Assembly: GCF_900184935.1 (NCBI RefSeq)
Contig: NZ_FXYE01000002.1
Coordinates: forward strand, 496,001-560,000
Direction: 5' to 3'
Source of the DNA: Actibacterium lipolyticum
GTDB taxonomy: Bacteria > Pseudomonadota > Alphaproteobacteria > Rhodobacterales > Rhodobacteraceae
DNA: 64,000 nt
The notes beneath the pieces are model-generated. The model had not been told where the DNA came from. It searched no databases and worked only from the letters and a program-made list of their open reading frames with translations. The position numbers and the translations under genes were made by a program. Below are positions 46,052 to 55,485 of the stretch, piece by piece (position 1 is the first letter of the stretch; the number at the start of each line of letters is the position of its first letter).

Positions 46052-46450
46052 ATGACGGGTATTTTTCTGCGCTGGCTGTTTGCCTTTGTCCTTTTGGCGC
46101 TGACATACAATCCAACCCAGTGGAATTTTGTACGCTGGGCCACGAAAAGCTACCCCGAACATTTGCCCGTCGCCGTTTTGTCCGGCCTTATCTTGCTGAT
46201 CGGCTATATCATTTATCTGCGGGCCACGCTGCGTTCGATCGGTGCCTTTGGCATGCTTTTGGTGGCTGCGCTGATGGGCGCGCTGATCTGGGTCTTGATC
46301 GATTGGGGCGTTCTGACGCTGGAAAACCCATCGCTGAACCTGTGGCTGGGCATTATCGCGCTATCGTTCGTCCTTGGCATCGGCCTAAGTTGGAGCCGCG
46401 TGCGTCGCACCCTTTCGGGTCAGGCCGACATTGACGATATCGACGAATAG
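46052..46450 (+). CDS. DUF6524-type membrane protein
   Basis: The 132-residue protein has four predicted transmembrane helices (IFLRWLFAFVLLALTYNPT, LPVAVLSGLILLIGYIIYL, SIGAFGMLLVAALMGALIWVLIDWG, LWLGIIALSFVLGIGLSW) and an acidic C-terminus (ADIDDIDE). I recognise the N-terminal RWLFAFVLLALTYNPT block as a conserved alphaproteobacterial family (DUF6524). The function is unknown. GGAGAG precedes the chosen ATG. Confidence 0.8.
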   Translation: MTGIFLRWLFAFVLLALTYNPTQWNFVRWATKSYPEHLPVAVLSGLILLIGYIIYLRATLRSIGAFGMLLVAALMGALIWVLIDWGVLTLENPSLNLWLGIIALSFVLGIGLSWSRVRRTLSGQADIDDIDE

Positions 46451-46567
46451 TTTCGTCTTCCCCTGCGTCGACAATGATAACTTTCGCACGACCCTGCCAG
46501 ACAGGGGTTGCGACCGGGCGTTCATCCGCCTAGATAGACCCGACAAACAAACCGGATCCGCCCGCCT

Positions 46568-46939
46568 ATGGAAAACGTCGTTCTCATCATTCACCTGATC
46601 CTTGCGCTATGCCTGATCGGAATCGTTCTTTTGCAACGCTCCGAAGGTGGGGGCCTTGGTATGGGCAGTAGTGGTGGTGGCGCCGGTGGCGGCGTGATGA
46701 GCGGTCGCTCGGCCGCATCCGCGCTTGCCAAGCTGACTTGGGTTTTCGGCATCGCGTTTGTTATCACGTCGCTCACGCTGACAATCATCGCGGCGGAAAA
46801 ATCCGCGGGCAGCTCTGTTCTGGACCGGATTGGCGTTCAAGCGCCGGTTGAGGAAGAAACAGCGCCAACATTGCCTGCCGGTGATCTGTTGCCACCCGCT
46901 TCCAGCGACGCACCGCTGATTCCGCCACGCGCGGACTAA
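46568..46939 (+). CDS. secG: preprotein translocase subunit SecG
   Basis: The 123-residue protein has two transmembrane helices: VVLIIHLILALCLIGIVLL, then QRSEGGGLGMGSSGGG (the classic SecG loop), then AKLTWVFGIAFVITSLTLTII. It ends in a Pro/Ala-rich cytoplasmic tail. SecG is the accessory subunit of the SecYEG channel and aids SecA-driven export. pyrG follows about 165 bp downstream, a frequent order in Rhodobacterales. Confidence 0.95.
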   Translation: MENVVLIIHLILALCLIGIVLLQRSEGGGLGMGSSGGGAGGGVMSGRSAASALAKLTWVFGIAFVITSLTLTIIAAEKSAGSSVLDRIGVQAPVEEETAPTLPAGDLLPPASSDAPLIPPRAD

Positions 46940-47105
46940 GATAACCACTAAACATTGCTCTGGGCCGTTTATGTGACCCAGCATCTTGCGGTCAGGTTGC
47001 GGCGCGGGCGCGAATCCGTTATACCTTAAATCCCGTGATGCTGCGGTTTTTCGAAACCGGATCGAGCAGCCAAAACATGACAAAATCACGGGGGATGCCA
47101 GCCAT

Positions 47106-48749
47106 ATGGCACGGTTCATTTTCATTACAGGCGGCGTTGTATCTTCGTTAGGCAAGGGCCTTGCCTCTGCCGCGCTTGGCTCACTTCTTCAGGCGCGCGG
47201 TTTCTCCGTTCGGCTGCGCAAACTAGACCCCTATCTGAACGTCGATCCGGGCACGATGTCCCCTTTCGAACATGGCGAAGTGTTCGTCACTGACGATGGC
47301 GCGGAAACTGATCTGGATCTTGGCCACTATGAACGCTTCACCGGCGTTTCGGCCCGCAACACTGATTCCGTTAGCTCTGGGCGCATCTACTCCACCGTGT
47401 TGGAGAAAGAGCGCCGCGGCGATTACCTTGGCAAAACCATTCAGGTGATCCCGCACGTCACGAACGAGATTAAAGACTTTATCTCGATCGGCGAAGACGA
47501 AGTTGACTTCATGCTGTGCGAAATCGGCGGCACGGTGGGTGATATCGAAGGGCTGCCATTCTTCGAAGCGATCCGCCAGTTCAGCCAAGACAAGCCGCGC
47601 GGCCAGTGTATCTTTATGCACCTGACGCTGCTGCCCTTCGTGAAAGCCAGCGGCGAGTTGAAGACAAAGCCGACCCAGCACAGTGTGAAAGAGCTGCGCT
47701 CCATCGGGATCGCGCCAGACGTTCTGGTCTGCCGCTCTGAAGGTCCGATTCCGCAGAAAGAACGCGATAAACTGGCACTGTTCTGCAACGTACGCCCCGA
47801 TTCCGTGATTGCCGCGCAGGATCTTAAGTCGATCTACGAAGCGCCGCTTGCCTATCACCGCGAAGGTTTGGATCAGGCTGTTCTGGACGCGTTTGATATT
47901 TCGCCTGCGCCAAAACCCGATCTTTCCCGTTGGGAAGATGTATCCGACCGCATTTTCAACGCCGAAGGCGAAGTGAAGGTCGCGATTGTTGGGAAATACA
48001 CGCAGCTTGAAGACGCCTATAAATCAATAGCCGAGGCTTTGACCCATGGCGGCATGGCCAACCGGGTAAAAGTGAAATCCGAATGGATCGACGCCGAGAT
48101 TTTTGATCGCGAAGACCCCGCCCCCTATCTGGAAGGGTTCCACGCGATTCTGGTTCCCGGCGGCTTCGGCGAACGCGGCACCGAAGGTAAAATCAAAGCG
48201 GCCCAATTCGCACGGGAACGCAAGATTCCCTACCTAGGGATCTGCCTTGGCATGCAAATGGCCGTGATCGAAGCGGCCCGCAATCTGGCCGGTGTGGCCG
48301 ATGCTGGTTCGGAAGAGTTCGACCACGAAGCAGGCGAAAAGCGGTTCACGCCGGTTGTGTACCACCTGAAAGAATGGGTGCAGGGCAACAGTACCGTGGC
48401 GCGTAAAGTTGACGACGACAAAGGCGGCACCATGCGCCTTGGCGCCTATTCCGCGACGTTGAGCAAAGGTTCGAAAGTCGCCGAGGTTTACGGCTCTACC
48501 GCGATCGAAGAACGCCACCGTCACCGTTACGAGGTGGACACAAAGTTCCGCAAACAGCTGGAAGAGCATGGCCTGTGCTTCTCGGGCATGTCGCCCGACG
48601 GGCGCCTTCCTGAAATCGTAGAGGTGAAAGACCACCCTTGGTTCATCGGCGTTCAGTTCCACCCGGAACTGAAATCGAAACCTTTCGCCCCGCACCCCCT
48701 GTTTGCCGACTTCGTTCGCGCGGCGCGGGATATTTCGCGGTTGGTGTAA
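47106..48749 (+). CDS. pyrG: CTP synthase
   Basis: The 547-residue enzyme aminates UTP to CTP. The N-terminal synthetase domain starts [25 protein letters not shown] and contains [33 protein letters not shown] and [21 protein letters not shown]. The C-terminal glutaminase domain has VPGGFGERG, the nucleophile loop [14 protein letters not shown] and the GVQFHPEL His-Glu pair. The ATG at 47106 follows a GGGGG site; upstream in-frame codons are unlike the family. The next gene starts three bases after its stop. Confidence 0.98.
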   Translation: MARFIFITGGVVSSLGKGLASAALGSLLQARGFSVRLRKLDPYLNVDPGTMSPFEHGEVFVTDDGAETDLDLGHYERFTGVSARNTDSVSSGRIYSTVLEKERRGDYLGKTIQVIPHVTNEIKDFISIGEDEVDFMLCEIGGTVGDIEGLPFFEAIRQFSQDKPRGQCIFMHLTLLPFVKASGELKTKPTQHSVKELRSIGIAPDVLVCRSEGPIPQKERDKLALFCNVRPDSVIAAQDLKSIYEAPLAYHREGLDQAVLDAFDISPAPKPDLSRWEDVSDRIFNAEGEVKVAIVGKYTQLEDAYKSIAEALTHGGMANRVKVKSEWIDAEIFDREDPAPYLEGFHAILVPGGFGERGTEGKIKAAQFARERKIPYLGICLGMQMAVIEAARNLAGVADAGSEEFDHEAGEKRFTPVVYHLKEWVQGNSTVARKVDDDKGGTMRLGAYSATLSKGSKVAEVYGSTAIEERHRHRYEVDTKFRKQLEEHGLCFSGMSPDGRLPEIVEVKDHPWFIGVQFHPELKSKPFAPHPLFADFVRAARDISRLV

Positions 48750-48752
48750 TTA

Positions 48753-49445
48753 ATGCTTCGCGCGGCCCTTATCGTTTGGGCCGCGCTTTCTGCGCCCGCG
48801 ATTGCGCAACAAATCGCACCCGCCGACTATGCCACGCTGAAGCGAGAGCTGGACGGCATCATCTCTTTTGAAACCCTGCCCCAGCGGCCCGAACCGGGCA
48901 TGACCTTCGACCATAACGTCTATTTCAAGGGCGCTTGGTTGGGCGAACGGTTTCAGGGGCAGGTTCTGTCATTCAGCCCGCAAGGCCACGATAAACTTTC
49001 AAACCGTGATGCGGAAACTCCGCTTCGGTTGCTGCCCGGTCAAGCGAACCAAAACCAAAGCGTCGCGTTTCACAACGGCTTTGCCTCTAACGCGCTTTTC
49101 CCGCTGGGTCAGGACGGCATTGGGAAGATCACCGGCCGAGGCGAAGGCGCGCTTGCGATCCTTTTTGATCACGATCAGGCCGCTATGGGGCTGCGCGTTC
49201 ACACGCATTATGCCACGCCGCTTGGCAACGCGCCCGTGCTTGGCCGCCTGCAAATCGCGTTTTTTACGCGTGCGGGTGTTCTGATCGACGCGCAGGATCA
49301 TAACCTTTCCAGCGGCATCACAGAGCTTGGATGGCGACGCGCCCGGAACATTCCTGATATCGCCGGCGTTGTGGTCACCAATACGGACCCCGGCGGCGTT
49401 GCCATCGACGACATCATTTTTCAGCTGACCCCGCCGCTGGGATAA
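48753..49445 (+). CDS. secreted protein of unknown function
   Basis: The 230-residue protein has a signal peptide (MLRAALIVWAALSAPAIAQQ). The mature part begins ISFETLPQRPEPGMTFDHNVYFKGAWLGERFQGQ and ends VAIDDIIFQLTPPLG. The FETL...G...F...DDI pattern is like secreted beta-sandwich domains that bind carbohydrates or surfaces, but I cannot name the family. It starts three bases after pyrG, so it is probably carried on the pyrG transcript. Confidence 0.75.
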   Translation: MLRAALIVWAALSAPAIAQQIAPADYATLKRELDGIISFETLPQRPEPGMTFDHNVYFKGAWLGERFQGQVLSFSPQGHDKLSNRDAETPLRLLPGQANQNQSVAFHNGFASNALFPLGQDGIGKITGRGEGALAILFDHDQAAMGLRVHTHYATPLGNAPVLGRLQIAFFTRAGVLIDAQDHNLSSGITELGWRRARNIPDIAGVVVTNTDPGGVAIDDIIFQLTPPLG

Positions 49446-49486
49446 CGCCCCTTGGCCTGCCGGACCCGGCGACATATATCACCTTT

Positions 49487-49930
49487 ATGTTTGCTGATTT
49501 CCTATCCCGGCTGATCCAGCCACAGCCCGATCGTTTAGCTGACGAAGACGCCCGCCTTGCCTTGGGCGCTTTGTTGGTACGCATTGCAAAATCCGATGGC
49601 GAATACGCCCCGGAAGAGATCACGCGGATCGACCGAATTCTTGCCTCCCGTTATGGCCTCTCTCCGTTCGAGGCTTCGGCCCTGCGTGGTAATGCGGAAA
49701 CGCTCGAATCCGAAGCCCCCGACACTGTTCGCTTCACCCGCGCGATTAAAGACGCGGTCGCCTATGAAGAACGTGAAGCCGTGGTCGAGGCCCTGTGGGA
49801 TGTCGTTCTGGCCGATGGCGTGCGCGACCACGAAGAGGACGCGCTATTGCGGCTGGTCGCCAACTTGCTTGGCGTGAATGACCGCGACAGCAACTTGGCG
49901 CGCCAACGGGTGGAAGCCAAGCGCGCATGA
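49487..49930 (+). CDS. TerB-like helical protein
   Basis: The 147-residue soluble alpha-helical protein has two TerB-type acidic loops, AKSDGEYAPEEITRIDRIL and VLADGVRDHEEDALLRL, that probably bind a divalent metal. TerB proteins were named for tellurite resistance; stand-alone alphaproteobacterial copies have no assigned role. Its stop overlaps the next gene's ATG as ATGA, so a functional link with that substrate-binding-like protein is possible. Confidence 0.85.
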   Translation: MFADFLSRLIQPQPDRLADEDARLALGALLVRIAKSDGEYAPEEITRIDRILASRYGLSPFEASALRGNAETLESEAPDTVRFTRAIKDAVAYEEREAVVEALWDVVLADGVRDHEEDALLRLVANLLGVNDRDSNLARQRVEAKRA

Positions 49931-50700
49931 TCGCGTCATTTCCGATGTACGACCGGCCGGAAAATGCGGCCGCGCATGATGCGCTTTGGTCGTTGATCCG
50001 CGATGCCCTGCGCGACGAAGGCGTTCCCGCGCCACACGCACTTGACCGCGAAATCGACATTGTTACCGGATGGGGCCACCCCGAACTGGTCTTTGGCCAA
50101 ATCTGTGGGCTTCCACTGAGACGCGATTTCCATGATCGCGTCGAAGTCATCGGGACGTTGGACTTTGGTTTGGCTGACACGCCCGCCGGGCATTACCGCA
50201 GTGTGTTTGTCGCCCGCCATGACGACGCTGAGGATGCCGCCAGTTACGCCGACCGCCACTTTGCTTTTAATGACGAAAGCTCGCACTCGGGCTGGGCCGC
50301 GCCACAGCTGTTTGCCAAACGGAATGGTTTCAGCTTTCGCAACCCGACCTTGACAGGGGCACATCGCCAAAGCGCGGCCGCCGTCGCATCGGGCAAGGCC
50401 GACATTGCCGCGTTGGATGAAGTTTCCTGGCGGTTTATCCGCGCCCACGACAAGGCGGCGCAGGCGCTTAAGGTGATCGGGCGCACAGACGCATCGCCGG
50501 GCTTGGCGTTCATCGCAGCCAAGGGCACCGATACGACCGCGCATTTTCGCGCATTGAAAACCGCCGTGGGCACCCTTTCCGATGCGGATCGTCACGCGCT
50601 TGGCATTCGGGGGCTTGCACATATTCCGCTGTCCGATTACTTGGCCGTTCCGACACCGCCCGGCCCGGGGCAAGCAACCGGGGATACGCCTGAATCTTAG
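49927..50700 (+). CDS. PhnD-like substrate-binding-fold protein without signal peptide
   Basis: The 257-residue protein has the two-lobed PhnD/phosphonate-binding pattern: GHYRSVFVARHDD, HFAFNDESSHSGWAAPQ (like the FNSPDSTSG block), VASGKADIAALDEVSWRF, and PGLAFIAAKG. It starts directly with MIASFPMYDRPENAAAH and no export signal, so it should be cytoplasmic, unlike true ABC-transporter binding proteins. It is coupled to TerB by ATGA. It may sense a phosphonate, phosphate or other anion inside the cell; the ligand is unknown. Confidence 0.75.
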   Translation: MIASFPMYDRPENAAAHDALWSLIRDALRDEGVPAPHALDREIDIVTGWGHPELVFGQICGLPLRRDFHDRVEVIGTLDFGLADTPAGHYRSVFVARHDDAEDAASYADRHFAFNDESSHSGWAAPQLFAKRNGFSFRNPTLTGAHRQSAAAVASGKADIAALDEVSWRFIRAHDKAAQALKVIGRTDASPGLAFIAAKGTDTTAHFRALKTAVGTLSDADRHALGIRGLAHIPLSDYLAVPTPPGPGQATGDTPES

Positions 50701-50779
50701 GCTGACAGTCACGTCATTTGCTGCACCCCGTTGCATTTGACGCAATTTTGCGCCCTACTTCACAGCCAAACCAACAAAA

Positions 50780-51568
50780 GTGCCAAACGTGACCGACCAA
50801 GAAGCACCCGTTATCGAAATCCGCGACCTTCACAAAAGCTTCGGTGAACTCGAAGTGCTTAAGGGCGTGAACATTTCTGCACAAAAGGGCGATGTTGTAT
50901 CGCTGATCGGGTCTTCGGGTTCGGGCAAGTCAACGATCCTGCGTTGTGCGAATCTGTTGGAAAACAGCCAACAGGGCGACATTCTGTTTGATGGTGAGGC
51001 CGTGAAATGGAACGGCACCGGTATTCGCCGCCATCCTGCCGATAAAAAACAGATGATCCGCCTGCGCACCAATCTGTCGATGGTGTTTCAGCAGTTCAAC
51101 CTGTGGGCCCACATGACCATCCTGCAAAATGTGATGGAAGCACCGATTACCGTTCTGGGCCAAGATCGCGATGTGGTGGAAACCCGCGCGCGCGCCTTGC
51201 TTGCCAAGGTGGGAATCGGCGACAAATGCGATGTATATCCGGCGATGCTTTCCGGCGGCCAACAACAGCGAGCGGCAATTGCCCGTGCGTTGGCGATGGA
51301 ACCGAAGGCCTTGCTGTTTGACGAACCCACCTCGGCGCTGGACCCCGAGTTGGAGCAGGAGGTCGTGCGCGTAATCCGGGCGTTGGCCGAAGAAGGCCGC
51401 ACCATGATTATCGTCACCCACGACATGCGCATGGCGGCGGACGTGTCCGACCATGTCGTGTTCTTGCACAAGGGCAAGATCGAAGAAGAAGGCCCACCGG
51501 CAGAGCTTTTTGCCAACCCAAAAACCGAACGGCTGCAACAATTCCTAAGCGCGACCGTATCGGCCTGA
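50780..51568 (+). CDS. amino-acid-type ABC transporter ATPase
   Basis: The 262-residue ATPase of the polar amino acid (HisP/GlnQ) class has Walker A GSSGSGKST, Q-loop VFQQFNLW, signature LSGGQQQR, Walker B LLFDEPTSALDPE and switch His IIVTHDMRMA. It powers the permeases encoded downstream. The start is GTG at 50780; a second GTG at 50789 is possible, and the ribosome site is weak for both. It is first of a plus-strand run that continues through binding protein, two permeases and amine-catabolic genes. Confidence 0.93.
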   Translation: MPNVTDQEAPVIEIRDLHKSFGELEVLKGVNISAQKGDVVSLIGSSGSGKSTILRCANLLENSQQGDILFDGEAVKWNGTGIRRHPADKKQMIRLRTNLSMVFQQFNLWAHMTILQNVMEAPITVLGQDRDVVETRARALLAKVGIGDKCDVYPAMLSGGQQQRAAIARALAMEPKALLFDEPTSALDPELEQEVVRVIRALAEEGRTMIIVTHDMRMAADVSDHVVFLHKGKIEEEGPPAELFANPKTERLQQFLSATVSA

Positions 51569-51612
51569 ACCAAAAACAAAGAAGACCACCACAACACGGG
51601 AGTAATAAGACC

Positions 51613-52332
51613 ATGAAAAAACTAATGCTTGGCACCGCCCTACTGGCAATGACCGCAAGCTTTGCATCCGCACAAGACGTCGTGCGCATGGGGACCGAGG
51701 GCGCCTACCCTCCGTACAACTTCATCAACGACAATGGCGAAGTTGACGGGTTTGAGCGTGAACTGGGCGACGAGCTGTGCGCACGCGCCGAACTGACCTG
51801 TGAATGGGTCACAAACGAATGGGATTCGATCATCCCGAACCTCGTTTCCGGCAACTACGACACGATCATCGCTGGCATGTCGATCACCGCAGAGCGTGAC
51901 GAAGTCATCGACTTCACCCAAGATTACTATCCGCCAACTGAATCTTCCTATGCGGCAATCGACACGGGCGCAGACCTGAAAGGCGGCGTTATCGCGGCTC
52001 AGACTGGTACGATCCAAGCGGGTTATGTTGCTGAAACCGGCGCGACCCTGCTGGAATTCGCAACGCCAGACGAAACCGTTGCTGCCGTCAAAAACGGCGA
52101 GGCTGACGCTGTATTCGCTGACAAAGACTTCCTTGCGCCAATCGTCGCTGAATCCGATCTGGAATGGGTCGGCGAAGGTGTACCGCTGGGCGGTGGCATC
52201 GGCCTTGGCCTGCGCGAATCCGACGCCGAGCTGAAAACAAAGTTCGACGCCGCCATCACTTCGATGAAAGAAGATGGCACGCTGAACACCATGCTTCAGA
52301 AGTGGTTCGGCGAAGAAATCGGTACGTACTGA
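51613..52332 (+). CDS. periplasmic amino-acid/amine-binding protein of the ABC transporter
   Basis: The 239-residue protein has a signal peptide (MKKLMLGTALLAMTASFASA). The solute-binding family-3 pattern follows: VRMGTEGAYPPYNFINDNGEVDGFERELGDELC, WDSIIPNLVSGNYDTIIAGMSIT, RDEVIDFTQDYY, and GLGLRESDAEL. This fold captures Arg/His/opine-like or amine substrates. The downstream gamma-glutamylation genes suggest an amine or amino-acid derivative. GGGAGTAA precedes the ATG. A strong hairpin-T terminator follows, which should make it more abundant than the permeases. Confidence 0.93.
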   Translation: MKKLMLGTALLAMTASFASAQDVVRMGTEGAYPPYNFINDNGEVDGFERELGDELCARAELTCEWVTNEWDSIIPNLVSGNYDTIIAGMSITAERDEVIDFTQDYYPPTESSYAAIDTGADLKGGVIAAQTGTIQAGYVAETGATLLEFATPDETVAAVKNGEADAVFADKDFLAPIVAESDLEWVGEGVPLGGGIGLGLRESDAELKTKFDAAITSMKEDGTLNTMLQKWFGEEIGTY

Positions 52333-52342
52333 TCTAGACACA

Positions 52343-52373
52343 GGCGGGGCCGCATCAGGCCCCGCCGATTTTT
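52343..52373 (+). terminator. intra-operon intrinsic terminator/attenuator
   Basis: GGCGGGGCC (52343-52351) and GGCCCCGCC (52358-52366) enclose GCATCA and are followed by GATTTTTAT. The first permease codon begins at 52374, inside the tail. This is classic for lowering permease expression relative to the binding protein. Confidence 0.88.
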
Positions 52374-53255
52374 ATGTTTTCCTATTGCTCAGATCCCTCC
52401 AGCCTTGAAGGCTTTTCGTGGCTTGCCTGTTACCTAACAAACGGCAAGCACATGGCGTTTTACGGCTCGTTCGGTGTTGTGATGGTGCTTTTGCTTATCA
52501 CTGCGCCCGCCGCGCTTGCCTTTGGCTTTGGCGGGGCAATTGCCGCGCGCTCGGCCTTCTTGCCGCTGCGCTGGTTCGGTAAGGCCTATACCTCGATGGT
52601 GCGTGGCATCCCGGACATTGCGTTCTTCTTGTTCGTGCCTTTCGCATTGGATCAGGGCATCGAATGGCTGCGCCACAAAGCAAAATGCCCCGATTGGGAA
52701 GAACCCATTCGTCAGGGCAGTGATTTTGTCGTCTGCTCGGTCGCCAAAATGCCGCTGTCCAGCAGCCCGCAATGGGTTCACGAAACCTATGGCTTCTTTC
52801 TGGCGGTCCTTGCTTTTGCGATCGTGTTTGGCGCCTTTGCCGCCAACGTTCTGTTCGGCGCGATGAAGGCTGTGCCCCGCGCCCAAATGGAAACCGCCGA
52901 GGCATATGGCATGACAGACCGCCAAGCCTTCTGGCGCATCCTTGTGCCGCAAATGTGGGTCTATGCCCTGCCCGGCCTGTCGAACCTGTGGATGATCCTG
53001 ATCAAGGCCACGCCACTGCTGTTCCTGCTGGGTGTCGAAGATATTGTTTATTGGGCGCGTGAACTGGGTGGGGCCAAAACCTCCATCTTTGCGTATCCGC
53101 ACCCTGACTGGCGCTTGTACTATTTCCTTGGCCTTCTGGTGTTCTACCTTGGCCTGACGAAACTAAGTGAGATGGTACTTAGCCGCCTGACCTACCGCCT
53201 GTCGCATGGCCAAGCCACGATGGCAGGCGACGCACAAAGAAAGGCCGCCGCATGA
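52374..53255 (+). CDS. amino-acid ABC transporter permease 1
   Basis: The 293-residue inner-membrane protein has about five helices and the ABC permease EAA-type loop (ETAEAYGMTDRQAFWRILVPQM) for coupling to the ATPase, plus SMVRGIPDIAFFLFVPFALDQG. An insertion of about 40 residues with two cysteines (KCPDWEEPIRQGSDFVVCSV) lies in a periplasmic loop. The start MFSYCSDPSS abuts the upstream terminator and has no visible Shine-Dalgarno site; a later ATG at 52452 is an alternative. The stop overlaps permease 2 by ATGA. Confidence 0.9.
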   Translation: MFSYCSDPSSLEGFSWLACYLTNGKHMAFYGSFGVVMVLLLITAPAALAFGFGGAIAARSAFLPLRWFGKAYTSMVRGIPDIAFFLFVPFALDQGIEWLRHKAKCPDWEEPIRQGSDFVVCSVAKMPLSSSPQWVHETYGFFLAVLAFAIVFGAFAANVLFGAMKAVPRAQMETAEAYGMTDRQAFWRILVPQMWVYALPGLSNLWMILIKATPLLFLLGVEDIVYWARELGGAKTSIFAYPHPDWRLYYFLGLLVFYLGLTKLSEMVLSRLTYRLSHGQATMAGDAQRKAAA

Positions 53256-54091
53256 GCTGCCTGCAAACCATCCAAGACTACGCCCTGCGTTCCATCGGTA
53301 TCGGTGAACGGCTGTTGCCGCGCACTGATTTCACCCTCTGCGAACAGGTCACGTTGATCGGCTCTGGCCTGATCTGGAACGTCTATTTCGGTGCGCTGGC
53401 GCTGTTGTTTGGGTTCTTCCTTGCCACCGCCGTGGCACTGGCAAAGGCCAGCCCCGTCTGGGCGATCCGCAAACCGGCCGAATGGTTCATCTTTCTGTTC
53501 CGCGGCTCGCCTCTGTTTATCCAGTTCTTTCTGGCCTACGAAACCTTCGTGCTGCTGCCCAAGTCGGGGATCGAACTGAACCTTGGGTTTATAGAGATTA
53601 CGGCCGCGACCAGCTGGCTGACACGCGCGTGGGCCGGGGCTTTGATCGTGCTGTTCCTGAACACCGCCGCCTATACCGGCGAGATCTTTTATGGCGCGCT
53701 GCGGTCGATCCCGCGTGGCGATATCGAAGCGGCTGATGCCTATGGCATGACCGGCCTGACCAAGTTCCGCCGCGTGATCTGGCCCACCATGCTGCGCCTT
53801 GCGTGGCCCGCTTATACGAACGAAGCGATCTTTCTTTTTCACGCCACCACGCTTGTCTATTTTTCAGGCTTTCCAGCGTGGAAGCAAAAGGGCGATGCGC
53901 TGTATTATGCCAGCTATTTCGCCGACAAGACGTTTAACCCATTTATTCCTTATCCAATCGTTGCGGGGTACTTCATCTTGCTGACCTTGGTGATTATCTC
54001 TTTGTTCGGGCTGATCAACCGGCGGCTTAACCGGCACCTGCCGCAAGCCACGCGCAGCCGCATACGTTTCAAACCACAGGTAATTAGATGA
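53252..54091 (+). CDS. amino-acid ABC transporter permease 2
   Basis: The 279-residue membrane protein has the same fold: FLFRGSPLFIQFFLAYE, TAAYTGEIFYGALRSIPRGDIEAADAYGMTGLTKFRRVIWP (EAA loop), and several transmembrane helices. It pairs with permease 1 to make the channel. Its start overlaps permease 1, and its stop overlaps the glutamine-synthetase-like gene, both as ATGA. This ties import directly to gamma-glutamylation. Confidence 0.92.
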   Translation: MSCLQTIQDYALRSIGIGERLLPRTDFTLCEQVTLIGSGLIWNVYFGALALLFGFFLATAVALAKASPVWAIRKPAEWFIFLFRGSPLFIQFFLAYETFVLLPKSGIELNLGFIEITAATSWLTRAWAGALIVLFLNTAAYTGEIFYGALRSIPRGDIEAADAYGMTGLTKFRRVIWPTMLRLAWPAYTNEAIFLFHATTLVYFSGFPAWKQKGDALYYASYFADKTFNPFIPYPIVAGYFILLTLVIISLFGLINRRLNRHLPQATRSRIRFKPQVIR

Positions 54092-55422
54092 GCGAATGGC
54101 TTATGGCCCACCCCGAGGTCCGCACGATCCGCGTTGCGGCCTGCGACCTGAATGGGCAAGCACGCGGCAAACGCATCCCCACTCGCTTTGCTGGCAAGGT
54201 CGAAGAGGACGGCACGCGGTTTCCGTTTTCCGTGCTGAACCTTGATATCTGGGGGGAAGACATTGAAAACAGCCCGCTGGTTTTTGACTCGGGCGATCCA
54301 GACGGCGTTCTGAAACCAACCGAACGTGGCTTCATCCCCATGCCATGGCTAGAGGCACCAACCGCCCTGCTGCCCCTGTGGATGTATCACGAAGACGGCC
54401 GCCCATTCGACGGCGACCCACGCCACGCGCTGTCACGCATCGTCAAACGCTATGCCGAACGCGGGCTGACACCCGTGGTCGCGACAGAGCTTGAATTCTA
54501 TCTGATCGACGACAGTGGCCGAACGTTGCGCGTGCCGCCGTCGCCCAGAACCGGCAAACGCCGATCGGGTGCCGATACGCTGGCCTTGCGGGCGCTGGAT
54601 GCGTTCGATGCGTTCTTCACCGACCTTTATGACGCGTGCGAGGCGATGGACATTCCCGCCGACACCGCCATTTCCGAGGCAGGTCTGGGCCAGTTCGAAA
54701 TCAACCTGATGCACCAGCCCGACGCGCTGAAGGCGGCGGATGATACGTGGCTGTTCAAAATTCTTGTGCGCGGGTTGGCCCGCAAACACGGTTTTGCCGC
54801 CAGCTTTATGGCCAAACCCTATGAAGATTACGCCGGAAACGGGATGCACACCCATTTTTCCATCCTTGATAAGGATGGGAACAACATCTTCGATGACGGT
54901 GGCCCCAAAGGGTCTGACGAATTGCACCACGCGGTTGCGGGCTGCCTGAAGGCTATTCCCGGATCGGGCCTTTTGTTTGCGCCACACGGGAACAGCTATG
55001 ACCGGCTTGTCCCGGATGCTCATGCGCCAACCGGTATCTGCTGGGCCTATGAAAACCGCACCGCCGCGATCCGCGTGCCGGGCGGAAGCCCCGCCGCGCG
55101 CCGGATCGAACACCGCGTCGCCGGGGGGGATATCAACCCATATCTGATGCTGGCCACCGTGCTGGGCGCAGCCCTGAACGGGCTAGAGGATGCGGCAGAA
55201 CCGCCCGCACCGATCACCGGTAACGCCTATGATCTGGATCTGGAACAGATGCCCGGCACATGGGGCGAAGCGATCGATGCCTTCGAAGCCAGTTCTGAAA
55301 TCAAACGCATTTTCCCAGAAGAGCTGATAAACAACCTGACCCTGACCAAACGCCAAGAGCTTCGTTTTTACGAAGAGCTAAGCGCCCAGGAACGGATTGA
55401 CCTGTACCTCGATACTGTTTGA
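54088..55422 (+). CDS. glutamine synthetase-family gamma-glutamyl-amine ligase (PuuA-like), copy 1
   Basis: The 444-residue protein belongs to the GS family: LTPVVATELEFYLID (metal Glu), EAGLGQFEINL, GNGMHTHFSIL, PHGNSYDRLVPDAHAPTGICWAYENRTAAIRVPG, and RRIEHRVAGGDINPYLMLA. It lacks the adenylylation-site tail of true GlnA. The context (ABC transporter, class I amidotransferase, FAD oxidase) points to glutamylation of putrescine or another amine. It is translationally coupled to permease 2. True nitrogen-assimilating GlnA is unlikely. Confidence 0.88.
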   Translation: MSEWLMAHPEVRTIRVAACDLNGQARGKRIPTRFAGKVEEDGTRFPFSVLNLDIWGEDIENSPLVFDSGDPDGVLKPTERGFIPMPWLEAPTALLPLWMYHEDGRPFDGDPRHALSRIVKRYAERGLTPVVATELEFYLIDDSGRTLRVPPSPRTGKRRSGADTLALRALDAFDAFFTDLYDACEAMDIPADTAISEAGLGQFEINLMHQPDALKAADDTWLFKILVRGLARKHGFAASFMAKPYEDYAGNGMHTHFSILDKDGNNIFDDGGPKGSDELHHAVAGCLKAIPGSGLLFAPHGNSYDRLVPDAHAPTGICWAYENRTAAIRVPGGSPAARRIEHRVAGGDINPYLMLATVLGAALNGLEDAAEPPAPITGNAYDLDLEQMPGTWGEAIDAFEASSEIKRIFPEELINNLTLTKRQELRFYEELSAQERIDLYLDTV

Positions 55423-55485
55423 CGCCTCTTGCCGGGCGTCACGGCCACGGCTACCGTCAGGCAAGCAACAAACAAGAGCACCCCA

